Assembly (NCBI RefSeq): GCF_003667525.1
Contig: NZ_RCUW01000002.1
Coordinates: 62,001-126,000 of the forward strand
Direction of reading: 5' to 3'
DNA: 64,000 bases
DNA from: Mycetocola_B reblochoni
Lineage (GTDB): Bacteria; Actinomycetota; Actinomycetes; Actinomycetales; Microbacteriaceae
Each line of letters opens with the position of its first letter. Positions within the stretch are counted from its first letter, which is position 1. The notes beneath the pieces were generated by a model. It worked only from the letters and a program-made list of their open reading frames with translations, had not been told where the DNA came from and did not search any database. The translations under genes were made by a program, and so were the position numbers. Positions 33,023-42,069 of the stretch are shown here, in pieces.

Positions 33023-33092
33023 CCACCCACCGTTGCACCCCGCGCGCTCGCGCACCCCACAACCGCACGCTCGCGCACACGCGCCAAGCGTT

Positions 33093-33131
33093 GAGGCCCG
33101 GGCTCAGCATGTTGCTGAGCCCGGGCCTCAG
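33093..33131. terminator. Bidirectional terminator between Rv3235-family gene and secA
   Basis: Perfect 18-base arms (33093-33110 and 33114-33131) enclose a 3-base loop in the gap between the two convergent genes. Confidence 0.85.
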
Positions 33132-33177
33132 TGGGCTTTCACGGAGCGTGACGGTCGCGCTCCGTTCGTGCTGAGCG

Positions 33178-35940
33178 CTACTTCTTGCCCTGGGCGCGAC
33201 GTTCGGCGCGGTTGCCGCCCTGCTGCTGGCCGAAAGCCCCCCGCCCGGCAGCGGGATCCTCCTCATTGCGGGCCTTCGCGCTCGCAGTGTCGTTGACCCG
33301 GCCCTTCTCGTCACGGACCTCCGCCTCGCCCGAGTCGTTCGGAGCGGTGTAGCTGAGGGACTGCTGCTCCTTCTTCTCCTCGTCGGGGGTGGACAGCCCC
33401 TTCGCGTTGATCGTCGGCGCCACCTCGCCCGCGGGCGTGTTCACCTCGACGTCCAGGTTGAACAGGAACCCGATCGACTCCTCACGGATCTGCCCCATCA
33501 TCTGCTGGAACATGGCGTAGCCCTCGCGCTGGTACTCGACCAGCGGGTCGCGCTGAGCCATCGCCCGCAGACCGATGCCGTCCTTGAGGTAATCCATCTC
33601 GTAGAGGTGGTCACGCCAGCGGCGGTCCACGACCTGCAGGACCACGCGGCGCTCGAGCTCGCGCATCGCCTCAGAACCGAGCTGCTCCTCACGCCTGCCA
33701 TACGCCACGGTCGCATCCGAGAGGATCTCGCGGCGGATGAAGTCGCGGTTGACCCGGCCGCGCGACCCGCCGGCCTCGCTGACGACCTCGTCAATGGTCA
33801 CGCCGACCGGGTACATGGTGCGCAGGTCGGTCCAGAGAGCGTCGAAGTCCCAGTCGTCACCATTGCCCTCGGACACGTGCTGGTCGAGCACCTCGTCGAT
33901 GACCTGCTCAAGGAACGACGAGACCTTGTCCTCGAGGTCGTCGCCCTCGAGGATCTGCCGCCGGTCGGCGTAGATCGCCTCGCGCTGCCTGTTGAGCACG
34001 TCGTCGTACTTGAGCACGTTCTTGCGGATCTCCGCGTTGCGGGACTCGACCTGCGACTGCGCGCTCCGGATCGCCCTGCTGACGACCTTCGACTCGATGG
34101 CCACGTCGTCGGGGACGTTCCCTCGCGACATCAGTGCCTCCGCCGCGCCCGCGTTGAACAGGCGCATGAGGTCGTCGGTCAGCGACAGGTAGAAGCGGCT
34201 CTCGCCCGGGTCGCCCTGACGGCCGGACCGGCCACGCAGCTGGTTGTCGATACGCCGCGACTCGTGCCGCTCGGTACCGAGCACGTACAGCCCGCCGGCC
34301 GCTTGGACCTTCGCGGCCTCCTCCTTGACGACCGCGTTGACCGAGCTGAGCACCTCGTCCCAGGCCGCCTCGTACTCCTCCGGAGTGTCGGCGGGGTCGA
34401 GACCACGCGAGGCGAGCTCCTGAACGGTGAGGAACTCGGCGTTTCCGCCCAGCATGATGTCCGTACCGCGACCGGCCATGTTCGTGGCGACGGTCACCGC
34501 TCCCAGGCGTCCAGCCTGAGCGACGATCGCGGCCTCACGTGCGTGGTTCTTGGCGTTGAGCACCTCGTGACGAATGCCCTTCTTCGCCAGCAGGCGCGAG
34601 AGGTGCTCGCTCTTCTCGACGCTCGTCGTGCCGACGAGGACGGGCTGGCCCTTCTCGTGCCGCTCCGCGATGTCCTCGGCGACCTGCTCGAACTTGACCT
34701 GCTCGTTCTTGTACACCAGGTCGGGCTGGTCGATGCGCTGCATCGGACGGTTCGTGGGGATCGGGATCACCCCGAGCTTGTAGGTGGACATGAACTCGGC
34801 GGCCTCGGTCTCGGCCGTGCCGGTCATGCCGGAGAGCTTCTCGTAGAGGCGGAAGTAGTTCTGCAGCGTGACCGTCGCCAGCGTCTGGTTCTCGGCCTTG
34901 ACCTGCACGCCCTCCTTGGCCTCGATCGCCTGGTGGATTCCCTCGTTGTAGCGACGCCCGGGCAGGATGCGCCCGGTGTGCTCGTCGACGATCATGACCT
35001 CGCCGTTCATGACGACGTAGTCCTTGTCCTTCTTGAACAGGGCCGCGGCCTTGATCGAGTTGTTGAGGAACGAGATCAGCGGCGTGTTGGCCGACTCGTA
35101 GAGGTTGTCGATCCCGAGGTAGTCCTCGACCTTCTCGATACCGCCCTCGAGCACGCCGACGGTGCGCTTCTTCTCGTCGACCTCGTAGTCCTCACCGGCG
35201 ACAAGCGTCCTGGACAGCCGGGCGAACTCGGCGAACCAGCGGTTCGCCTCGCCCGACGACGGGCCAGAGATGATCAGCGGCGTTCTCGCCTCGTCGATGA
35301 GGATGGAGTCGACCTCGTCGACGATCGCGAAGAAGTGCCCGCGCTGGACGAGGTCCTGCTTCTGCCAGGCCATGTTGTCGCGCAGGAAGTCGAAACCGAA
35401 CTCATTGTTGGTGCCGTAGGTGATGTCGGCGTTGTACTGCTCGCGACGTTCGGCGGGGGTCTGCCCCGAGAGGATCACCCCTGTGGTCATCCCCAGCGCC
35501 CGGAACACGCGGCCCATCAGCTCGGACTGGTACTTGGCAAGGAAGTCGTTCACGGTGATCACGTGGACACCCTTGCCCGCGATCGCATTGAGGTAGGCGG
35601 GGAGGGTCGCCACGAGGGTCTTGCCCTCACCGGTCTTCATCTCGGCGATGTTGCCGAGGTGAAGCGCGGCGCCACCCATGACCTGGACGTCGAAGTGCCG
35701 GAGCCCGATCGTGCGGCTGGACGCCTCACGAACGGCGGCGAAGGCCTCGGGCAGCAGGTCGTCGAGGCTCTCGCCGGCCTCGTGCCGGCGCCGCAGCTCG
35801 ACCGTCTCGTTGCGGAGCTCGTCGTCGGTGAGCTCGGCGAAGTCGTCCGCAAGCGAGTTGACCGTCTTGGTCAGTCCCTGCAGCCGCTTGAGGGTGCGCC
35901 CCTCGCCGACACGAAGGACTTTTTCGAGTAGTGAGGCCAC
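33178..35940 (-). CDS. secA: Preprotein translocase ATPase SecA
   Basis: The 920-residue motor drives protein export through SecYEG. Walker A is 'MKTGEGKTLVATLPAYL' near 100, Walker B 'IVDEVDSILIDEARTPL' near 200, and the second RecA half shows 'TNMAGRGTDIMLGG' and 'QLRGRSGRQGDPG'. The C-terminus is charged ('GGNRAERRAQGKK') and lacks the cysteine-rich zinc motif of E. coli SecA, as in other actinobacterial SecA1. The GTG at 35940 has AGGAG nine bases upstream; the longer frame to 35997 does not. It faces the Rv3235-family gene, as in mycobacteria. Confidence 0.97.
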   Translation of the reverse strand: MASLLEKVLRVGEGRTLKRLQGLTKTVNSLADDFAELTDDELRNETVELRRRHEAGESLDDLLPEAFAAVREASSRTIGLRHFDVQVMGGAALHLGNIAEMKTGEGKTLVATLPAYLNAIAGKGVHVITVNDFLAKYQSELMGRVFRALGMTTGVILSGQTPAERREQYNADITYGTNNEFGFDFLRDNMAWQKQDLVQRGHFFAIVDEVDSILIDEARTPLIISGPSSGEANRWFAEFARLSRTLVAGEDYEVDEKKRTVGVLEGGIEKVEDYLGIDNLYESANTPLISFLNNSIKAAALFKKDKDYVVMNGEVMIVDEHTGRILPGRRYNEGIHQAIEAKEGVQVKAENQTLATVTLQNYFRLYEKLSGMTGTAETEAAEFMSTYKLGVIPIPTNRPMQRIDQPDLVYKNEQVKFEQVAEDIAERHEKGQPVLVGTTSVEKSEHLSRLLAKKGIRHEVLNAKNHAREAAIVAQAGRLGAVTVATNMAGRGTDIMLGGNAEFLTVQELASRGLDPADTPEEYEAAWDEVLSSVNAVVKEEAAKVQAAGGLYVLGTERHESRRIDNQLRGRSGRQGDPGESRFYLSLTDDLMRLFNAGAAEALMSRGNVPDDVAIESKVVSRAIRSAQSQVESRNAEIRKNVLKYDDVLNRQREAIYADRRQILEGDDLEDKVSSFLEQVIDEVLDQHVSEGNGDDWDFDALWTDLRTMYPVGVTIDEVVSEAGGSRGRVNRDFIRREILSDATVAYGRREEQLGSEAMRELERRVVLQVVDRRWRDHLYEMDYLKDGIGLRAMAQRDPLVEYQREGYAMFQQMMGQIREESIGFLFNLDVEVNTPAGEVAPTINAKGLSTPDEEKKEQQSLSYTAPNDSGEAEVRDEKGRVNDTASAKARNEEDPAAGRGAFGQQQGGNRAERRAQGKK

Positions 35941-36087
35941 GGATTGAACTCCTGGATGATGTCGGCGTGGTGGCCGGATTCCCCGCGCAGGCAGCACGGA
36001 GCGTTCGCAGCACCAATGATCACGACCATGTTACCGAACCGCTCGGTGAATGCTGGCTGTGCCGAGGCAATCGGCGGGAACGACAGC

Positions 36088-36119
36088 GGGGCGGGCCGAC
36101 CATCGGGTCGACCCGCCCC
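36088..36119 (-). terminator. Stem-loop terminator of hpf
   Basis: 14-base arms (36088-36101, 36106-36119) with one mismatch and an ATCG loop, 13 bases past the hpf stop and upstream of secA on the same strand. Confidence 0.65.
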
Positions 36120-36131
36120 TGACGCCGCCCG

Positions 36132-36791
36132 TCAGCCGGCTGCGCGCGGCGCGGCCTCGGCGTTGTCGAGGGCGATCACGCCGTAGTCCCACCCCTTGCG
36201 CCGGTAGACGACGCTCGGTCGGTCCGTCCTGGCGTCGACGAAAAGGAAGAAATCGTGCCCGACGAGCTCCATCCGGTCGACGGCGTCCTCTGCCGTCAGC
36301 CACTCGGCTCCGAACAGCTTCTCCCTGATGACGACGGGACTGTAGTCCTGCTCCTCGGCCGCATCCGGCACGACGTCGATCGCCCCGGTCGCCACCCTCT
36401 CGATCACGTCGGTGTCCGCCGGGACGAGGTCGATCCCGGGGAAGTTGCCCGTGGCCGCGTCATGAAGCGAGATCCTGCGCTTGCCCCTGATGTCGGTCCT
36501 GCGCTCCTTCGCGCGGCGCAGCCGCTCGAGCAGCTTCGCATGCGCCAGGTCGAATGCCGCGTACTTGTCCGAGGCCTCGGCCTCCGCACGGACCAGCGGC
36601 CCCTTGCCGACGAGGGTGAGCTCCGCCCTGTCGCCCCCGCGCTTGCCCGCCTTATCCGCGTGACGTGAGACCTTGATCTCGAGGACCTGAGCGGTGGGGG
36701 CGAATGTGTCGACCTTCGCGGTCTTCTCTTCGACGTAGTCACGGAAACGATCCGTGATCCCGAGTCCGCGTCCGACGATGTTTGTTTCCAC
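36132..36791 (-). CDS. hpf: Long-form ribosome hibernation promoting factor (HPF)
   Basis: The 219-residue protein has an N-terminal YfiA domain ('VETNIVGRGLGITDRFRDYV', 'AELTLVGKGPLVRAEAEASD', 'KLLERLRRAKERR') and the C-terminal dimerisation domain of long HPF ('MELVGHDFFLFVDARTDRPS', 'VVYRRKGWDYGVIAL'). It binds 30S subunits and joins two ribosomes into 100S particles in stationary phase. The GTG at 36791 has a GGAGG site five bases upstream; the longer frame to 36854 is not supported. It is the Rv3241c equivalent next to secA. Confidence 0.94.
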   Translation of the reverse strand: METNIVGRGLGITDRFRDYVEEKTAKVDTFAPTAQVLEIKVSRHADKAGKRGGDRAELTLVGKGPLVRAEAEASDKYAAFDLAHAKLLERLRRAKERRTDIRGKRRISLHDAATGNFPGIDLVPADTDVIERVATGAIDVVPDAAEEQDYSPVVIREKLFGAEWLTAEDAVDRMELVGHDFFLFVDARTDRPSVVYRRKGWDYGVIALDNAEAAPRAAG

Positions 36792-36857
36792 GACGACCTC
36801 CCGGATAAGACGTGTCGCCTCGTTCTCGGGCGATCCTTTCACGCCTTTTCCCACACG

Positions 36858-37577
36858 CTAGTGCCCCGGCGGATCAAAAGTCATCCCCGTGTGACGCGGC
36901 GTGGCCGATTCATCGGATCCTCTCGGCTCCGCACAGGCGAACGCGGTGATCCCGCCGACCGTCCACCCGTGTCGTTCGAGCGCGGCGACCCCGGCGCGGA
37001 GCGTCGCCCCGGTCGTGACGACGTCGTCGACGAGGATCACCGATCGCCCCTCAGGCGACGGCACCCCCCGGCGCCTGACCCCGAACGCGCCGTCGAGGTT
37101 GCGCGCCCTCTGCGCCCTTCCGAGCCCGATCTGGTCGGCCGTCGAGCGGGACCAGCGCAGCACCGGCGTGACCGCGCACCCCGCGCCCCTGAGCAGCAGT
37201 TCCGGCACGCTGAACCCCCGCGAGCCGAGACCCCGCCGTTCAGGGATCGCCACCACCAGCGGCACGGTGCCCGAGGCAGCGACGCGCCGGACCGTTGCGG
37301 CGAGAACCGGAGCCCACAGCCGCCCGGCCGGGGCGAGCGGAGCGGTCACGCCCCGCGTCTTCGCCTCCAGGACGACGCGGCGGACGGCGCCCTCGTAGAC
37401 CGCCGCAGCCCGAAGCTCGCGGCCGGCGACGACGCGGGCCGCCGGCAGTCGCGCGGTCGTGGCCACGCACGCGGCACACAGGCCCGTGTCCGGCATCCGG
37501 CACGCTCCGCAGCGTCCTGATGCCGGTGCCGCTGCGCGTGCGCGATCGCCGCCGCCGGGAGACAGGACTGAGGTCAT
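36858..37577 (-). CDS. ComF-family phosphoribosyltransferase-like protein
   Basis: The 239-residue protein has an N-terminal four-cysteine zinc site ('CGACRMPDTGLCAAC') and a C-terminal PRTase domain with the PRPP-binding loop 'VILVDDVVTTGATLRAG' near residue 175. 'VAIPERRGLGSRGF' is the family's other conserved block. ComF/GntX proteins take part in DNA uptake in competent bacteria, but no other competence genes are here; in this gene order it corresponds to Rv3242c. The C-terminal 15 residues are probably disordered. Confidence 0.88.
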   Translation of the reverse strand: MTSVLSPGGGDRARAAAPASGRCGACRMPDTGLCAACVATTARLPAARVVAGRELRAAAVYEGAVRRVVLEAKTRGVTAPLAPAGRLWAPVLAATVRRVAASGTVPLVVAIPERRGLGSRGFSVPELLLRGAGCAVTPVLRWSRSTADQIGLGRAQRARNLDGAFGVRRRGVPSPEGRSVILVDDVVTTGATLRAGVAALERHGWTVGGITAFACAEPRGSDESATPRHTGMTFDPPGH

Positions 37578-37695
37578 GCCAGGATCCTGCTCCGTTCACC
37601 CGCCGCGTCGAGGCGTCGGCACGACTCCCGTCGTGGCACCGGAGCGCGGAAGGGGTGTGCAGGGACGACGGGACGCCGCTCCGCACCCGGCGACG

Positions 37696-39435
37696 CTACT
37701 CCGGCGTCCCCATCTGGGTCGCGAGAACATCCACCTTCGACGCCGTGAACTGCCACCCCGCCTGACGTCTCACGGCCAACCGGCCGTCGTCCGTAAGCGC
37801 GCGCAGTTGGTTCGCGCCGTTCCCGCCGACGATCGACCGCGCTCCGGGGAACGACACGATCGAGCTCGACCGTCCGCCGACCTCCTGCAGTTGCGTGAGC
37901 GTCTCCCCCTGCGGGCCCTCGATGAGCTCCGCGACCGTCCTGCTGTCGACCCAGGTCGCGTCGATGCCTTCCCCCTGCTGGGTCGAGAGCTCGACGAAGT
38001 CGCTGAGCCCGCTCGGCACACCGGCCGCATCCCGCTGGACGCCGGCGACCATGAGGCTCGTGGTGCCGTTGTCGTAGTCGAGAAGGACGAGCAGCCGCGA
38101 CGAGTCCCGCGCCAGCTCGGCCGAACGCACCGTCGCCCCTTCCGGCCACGAGGAGCGCACCGGGACGACCCCCGCGGCGCCGGCCACGACCATCAGCTCC
38201 GGGTGGCTCTCCGGAACACTCCAGACGAAGCCGCTGTTGTCGACGACGGGGTCGACGAGGCCCTTCCTGTCGTCGACGACGGAGCGCTCCCCCGAACGGA
38301 ACGCCACGGTTCCCGCGTCCGTGCCGACGGCCACGACGCTGCGGTCGGCGGAGATCGCGACCGAGCGGGGCTTCTCGACGCCGATCGACGACGGCACGCC
38401 CTCGATCGGGCTCAGCTCGCCGGCAGCCAGGAAGCCGAGTGCCCCCTCACTGACCACGGCGGCCCGCGAGTCGACGCGGGTCGACGCCGGGACGGCAGCG
38501 GTGGCGTCGACGTCGACACCGTTGACGGTCATCGCGATCGAGCCGACCGTCGTCACACCCTCCAGACTCGCCTGAAGCTGCAGGAGCATCCGGGAGTAGG
38601 CCTCGTCGTCGAGGTCGGCGGCATCCACCGCGAGCGAGACGTCGGCAACCTCCCCCGTCGTCGGCACCGTGTCGGTGCTCAGGCGTGCGTCCGCGGGGAA
38701 GGCGGAGACGACGGAGCTCGCGAGCCACTCGCTCGGACCAGCGAGCAGCGCCGACACGATCCGCGTCGTCGTCGACGACCTGACCGGGAACCAGCGGAGC
38801 TCGGGCACCAGCGTCGACCAGGTCGGGTCGAAGAAGCTGAGGGCGTGGGCGCTGAACACATCGGTGAACGCGGAGTCCTCGACGATGAGCCCCGCGGGGG
38901 CGTCGGCGATGCGCCACTGGCCGTCGACCCGTTCGAAGGCGTACTCCTGCGTGATCGGGTCGCGCGAGTCGATCTCACGGTAGACCCCCTCCTCGTCCAC
39001 GTCGCCGACGGGGACGAGCGAGAGCTCCACCCTGTCGTCGGCCGCCGGGGTCAGCCGGCGTTCGGCCGCAACGTCGACCGTGACGTTCTCGTCGGGGTGC
39101 CACGAGGCCGAGAACGCCGGAGTGAGGTACTCCCTCGCCACGGCGTAGTTGTCCCTCGTGCTCGTCGCCGCGTCGATGAATCCGAGCAGGATCTGCTGCG
39201 GGTCGGCATCCTGCTCCGGGCCCTCGGCGATGAAGTCGACGTCGGGCTCGGCATCGGCGGGCGCGGTCTGCCCCCTCTGCACCGAACCGGAGGTGGGAAC
39301 CGCCGTGCACGCGGCGAGGGTGACGACGGCGACCGCTGCGGCGAGCGCGACGAGACCCCGACGCGTGCTCCGCAGGCGACCGTGTGCCCCCGCGGACCGT
39401 ACCCGGCCGGTCACTTCCTGCTGCTCGATGCTCAT
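37696..39435 (-). CDS. lpqB: Lipoprotein LpqB, MtrAB accessory protein
   Basis: The 579-residue protein has a basic N-terminus, a hydrophobic segment and a lipobox 'TLAACTAVPTSGSV' with the lipid-modified cysteine near 43. It continues with a GerMN domain (about 200-330) and a beta-propeller-like C-terminal part. LpqB binds MtrB outside the membrane and tunes the MtrAB response. It is encoded last in the mtrA-mtrB-lpqB operon and overlaps mtrB by ATGA. Confidence 0.94.
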   Translation of the reverse strand: MSIEQQEVTGRVRSAGAHGRLRSTRRGLVALAAAVAVVTLAACTAVPTSGSVQRGQTAPADAEPDVDFIAEGPEQDADPQQILLGFIDAATSTRDNYAVAREYLTPAFSASWHPDENVTVDVAAERRLTPAADDRVELSLVPVGDVDEEGVYREIDSRDPITQEYAFERVDGQWRIADAPAGLIVEDSAFTDVFSAHALSFFDPTWSTLVPELRWFPVRSSTTTRIVSALLAGPSEWLASSVVSAFPADARLSTDTVPTTGEVADVSLAVDAADLDDEAYSRMLLQLQASLEGVTTVGSIAMTVNGVDVDATAAVPASTRVDSRAAVVSEGALGFLAAGELSPIEGVPSSIGVEKPRSVAISADRSVVAVGTDAGTVAFRSGERSVVDDRKGLVDPVVDNSGFVWSVPESHPELMVVAGAAGVVPVRSSWPEGATVRSAELARDSSRLLVLLDYDNGTTSLMVAGVQRDAAGVPSGLSDFVELSTQQGEGIDATWVDSRTVAELIEGPQGETLTQLQEVGGRSSSIVSFPGARSIVGGNGANQLRALTDDGRLAVRRQAGWQFTASKVDVLATQMGTPE

Positions 39436-41240
39436 CGGCGCCCCTCCCTCGAATCCGTGTCGTCGGCCGGTACGGCGTCGTCCGGCACGTCGTCGTCCCG
39501 CGCCGATTCCCCGTCGACCGGCTCGCCCGCGTGCCTGACCTCGGCGGCACGCACCGGTGCGTCCATCTGCTCGTCGTCGACCGCCGCCTCCGCCTCGCCC
39601 GGCTGCACGACGACGACATCGCCCGCCTCCGTCGCCACGACCGCGTCGGGGGACCCGGCGTCGTCGGGCTCGAGCGGGAGGGGAGAACGCTCGATGCTGC
39701 CTCCCTCCCTCGGCAGGATCAGGAGGAAGCTCGTCCCCATCCCCGGCCGAGACCAGACCCTCAGATCGCCGCCGTGCAGCTGGGCATCGCCGAGCGAGAT
39801 CGCCAGGCCGAGCCCCGTCCCCCCGATGGTGCGCTTTCGCGCGGGGTCCGCACGCCAGAAGCGGTCGAAGACGCGCGAGAGGTTCTCGGGCGCGATCCCC
39901 TGACCGTAGTCGCGCACCCCCAGCGCGACCGCGTCCGTGTTGCTGTCGATCGAAACAACGATGCTGCGCCCGTCGCCGTGCTCGATCGCGTTGCCGAGCA
40001 GGTTGCGCACGATGCGCCTGATCCGCCTCGCGTCGAGGGGGAGCTCCGTGTGCCCTCCCGGTGCCCTGAGGATCAGCGAGCAGCCGGCGGTCGCCGCGAG
40101 CGGCGCCATCGACTCCATGCTGTCCTCCGCCAGCTGGACGAGGTTCACCGGCTCACGGTCGAGCTCGACGGAGCGGGCGTCATACCTGCTGATCTCGAGC
40201 AGGTCCGACAGCAGCTGCTCGAAACGCCGCGTCTGCGTGTTCAGAAGCTCGACGGCCCGAGCCGTCCCCGCCGGGAAGTCCAGACGCTGGTCGTACAGCA
40301 CGTCCCCCGCGAGACGGATCGTGGTCAGCGGTGTCCTCAGCTCGTGCGAGACGTCGGAGACGAAACGCTGCTGCACCATCGACAGCTGCTCGAGCTCGGC
40401 GATCTGCGCCTGCAGGCTGTCCGCCATCCGGTTGAACGACGAGGCGAGGGTCGCGATCTCGTCCTCGCCCGTGACGGGGATGCGCGTCTCCAGCTCGCCG
40501 CTGGTCAGGCGCTCGCTGCTCTCCGCCACCACCTGGACCGGACGCGCGACGAGCCGCGCCACCACCCAGGCGACCGCGGCGACGAGCAGCAGCAGCGCTC
40601 CCCCGCCGAACAGCAAGGTGCGCTGCATGAACTGAAGCGTCCGCTCGGTGTCGGACAGCTCATAACCGATGTAGAGCTCGAATCGGCTGCCGTCGGTGAG
40701 GGTGATCATGCTTCCGACGACGACGCCGGGCACCTCCCGGTCCTCCGCCGGCAGCGCCACGGCCTGCCACCACTGATCGCTCGGGTTCTGCTGAACCTGG
40801 CTGCGGAGGTCGTCGGTGACGACGCCGCCCTGAAGCGCCGGGCTCTCGAAGTCCTGCGGGATGAGCAGATTGCTGTCCTGGCCCGGCGCACGGTAGCCCG
40901 CGATCAGTGTCGTCGACGCCGTCTGCGCGATCTGGGTCCTGGCCGTGCTCATCAGGTTCTGCAGCTCGGCGCGTTCCTCGGCGCTCGAGGAGTCGAACAG
41001 GCTCTGCGCGCTCGCCGTGGCCCTCCGCGCGTCGACGAGCGCGTCGTTCACCCGCGAGCGGTACATGTCGCTGCTGATGCTCGCGCCCATGTAGATGCTC
41101 GTCCCCGCCACGGCGATGATGGCGAGTGCGACCGTCACCACGACGGTCCTGAACTGGAGGGAGCGTCGGAAGCTGTCCGCAATCCGTCCGGGCCAGCCGC
41201 GCGGACCGAGCCGCGTCACCCGCGCCGTGGCCGGGGTCAT
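39432..41240 (-). CDS. mtrB: Sensor histidine kinase MtrB
   Basis: The 602-residue kinase has two membrane segments (about 30-52 and 205-228) around an extracytoplasmic domain of about 150 residues, a HAMP linker, and a HisKA core with 'VSDVSHELRTPLTTIRLAGD' (His near 298). The ATPase domain shows 'LLGNAIEHGDGRS' (N-box), 'VRDYGQGIAPENLSRVFDRF' (G1) and 'IGGTGLGLAISLGDAQLHGG' (G2). The C-terminal tail of about 90 residues is acidic and low-complexity. MtrB with MtrA controls cell-wall hydrolases and division in Actinobacteria. Its start follows the mtrA stop by seven bases. Confidence 0.96.
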   Translation of the reverse strand: MTPATARVTRLGPRGWPGRIADSFRRSLQFRTVVVTVALAIIAVAGTSIYMGASISSDMYRSRVNDALVDARRATASAQSLFDSSSAEERAELQNLMSTARTQIAQTASTTLIAGYRAPGQDSNLLIPQDFESPALQGGVVTDDLRSQVQQNPSDQWWQAVALPAEDREVPGVVVGSMITLTDGSRFELYIGYELSDTERTLQFMQRTLLFGGGALLLLVAAVAWVVARLVARPVQVVAESSERLTSGELETRIPVTGEDEIATLASSFNRMADSLQAQIAELEQLSMVQQRFVSDVSHELRTPLTTIRLAGDVLYDQRLDFPAGTARAVELLNTQTRRFEQLLSDLLEISRYDARSVELDREPVNLVQLAEDSMESMAPLAATAGCSLILRAPGGHTELPLDARRIRRIVRNLLGNAIEHGDGRSIVVSIDSNTDAVALGVRDYGQGIAPENLSRVFDRFWRADPARKRTIGGTGLGLAISLGDAQLHGGDLRVWSRPGMGTSFLLILPREGGSIERSPLPLEPDDAGSPDAVVATEAGDVVVVQPGEAEAAVDDEQMDAPVRAAEVRHAGEPVDGESARDDDVPDDAVPADDTDSREGRR

Positions 41241-41247
41241 CGCAGGG

Positions 41248-41928
41248 TCATCCCGCGTGGCCGGCGCGGTAGCCGACGCCTCTGACCGTCGTCACGATGC
41301 TCGGGTTGTCGGGGTCCTCCTCGATCTTCGCCCTCAGCCGCTGCACGTGGACGTTGACCAGACGGGTGTCGGCCTTGTAGTGGTACCCCCAGACCTGCTC
41401 CAGCAGCATCTCCCGCGTGAACACCTGCTGCGGGGCCGAGGCCAGCGCATGCAGCAGGTCGAACTCGAGGGGCGTCAGCTTGATCGGCTGGCCGTTGCGG
41501 GTGACCTCGTGCCCGGCCACGTCGATGGTCACGCTGCCGACGGTGAGGACCTCCGGCCCCGACTCCGGCGCGGGACGCAGCCGTGCGCGGATGCGAGCGA
41601 CGAGCTCCTTGGGGTTGAACGGCTTGGCGATGTAGTCGTCCGCCCCCGACTCGAGCCCCTTGACCACGTCCGTCGGATCGGACTTGGCGGTGAGCATGAT
41701 GATGGGAACGCCGGACTCGGCACGGACCCTGCGGCACACCTCGATGCCGTCGATCCCCGGCAGCATGAGGTCGAGGAGGATGAGGTCGGGGGCGACCCGC
41801 TGCACGTCCTCGAGCGCGCTCGTCCCGTCGACGGAGAACTCGGTGTCGAAGCCCTCCGTACGGAGCACGATTCCGATCATCTCGGCAAGGGCGACATCGT
41901 CGTCGACGACGAGGATTCGTGGGTTCAT
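41248..41928 (-). CDS. mtrA: Response regulator MtrA
   Basis: The 226-residue OmpR/PhoB-type regulator has 'ILVVDDDVALAEMIG' at the N-terminus, phospho-acceptor Asp53 in 'LILLDLMLPGIDG', 'MLTAKSDPTDVVKGLESGAD', 'DYIAKPFNPKELVARI' and a winged-helix DNA-binding domain ('LTPLEFDLLHALASAPQQVF', 'GYHYKADTRLVNVHVQRLRA'). It is the first gene of the mtrA-mtrB-lpqB operon. Upstream an AAGGAC site serves its ATG; a possible -10 box TACGCT lies at about 41982-41987 on the minus strand. Confidence 0.96.
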   Translation of the reverse strand: MNPRILVVDDDVALAEMIGIVLRTEGFDTEFSVDGTSALEDVQRVAPDLILLDLMLPGIDGIEVCRRVRAESGVPIIMLTAKSDPTDVVKGLESGADDYIAKPFNPKELVARIRARLRPAPESGPEVLTVGSVTIDVAGHEVTRNGQPIKLTPLEFDLLHALASAPQQVFTREMLLEQVWGYHYKADTRLVNVHVQRLRAKIEEDPDNPSIVTTVRGVGYRAGHAG

Positions 41929-41995
41929 ACCCTCAGTCCTTCTCTCTGCTGACGGGGACCGTCCGGGGGTGGGCTGGCTTCAGCGTAGTCGGCCG

Positions 41996-42023
41996 CGGCG
42001 CCGTGCGCCCGCGCACGGCGCCG
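41996..42023 (-). terminator. Stem-loop terminator of ahcY
   Basis: Perfect 13-base GC arms (41996-42008 and 42011-42023) with a 2-base loop, between the ahcY stop and the mtrA promoter on the same strand. Confidence 0.6.
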
Positions 42024-42069
42024 CGCGGCCGGCGATACGACCGGAGGCGACACGGCGGGAGGCACCGAG

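Noticed and set aside
33607..35931. Long plus-strand open frame opposite secA
   Set aside because: A codon-position shadow; SecA motifs are intact on the minus strand.
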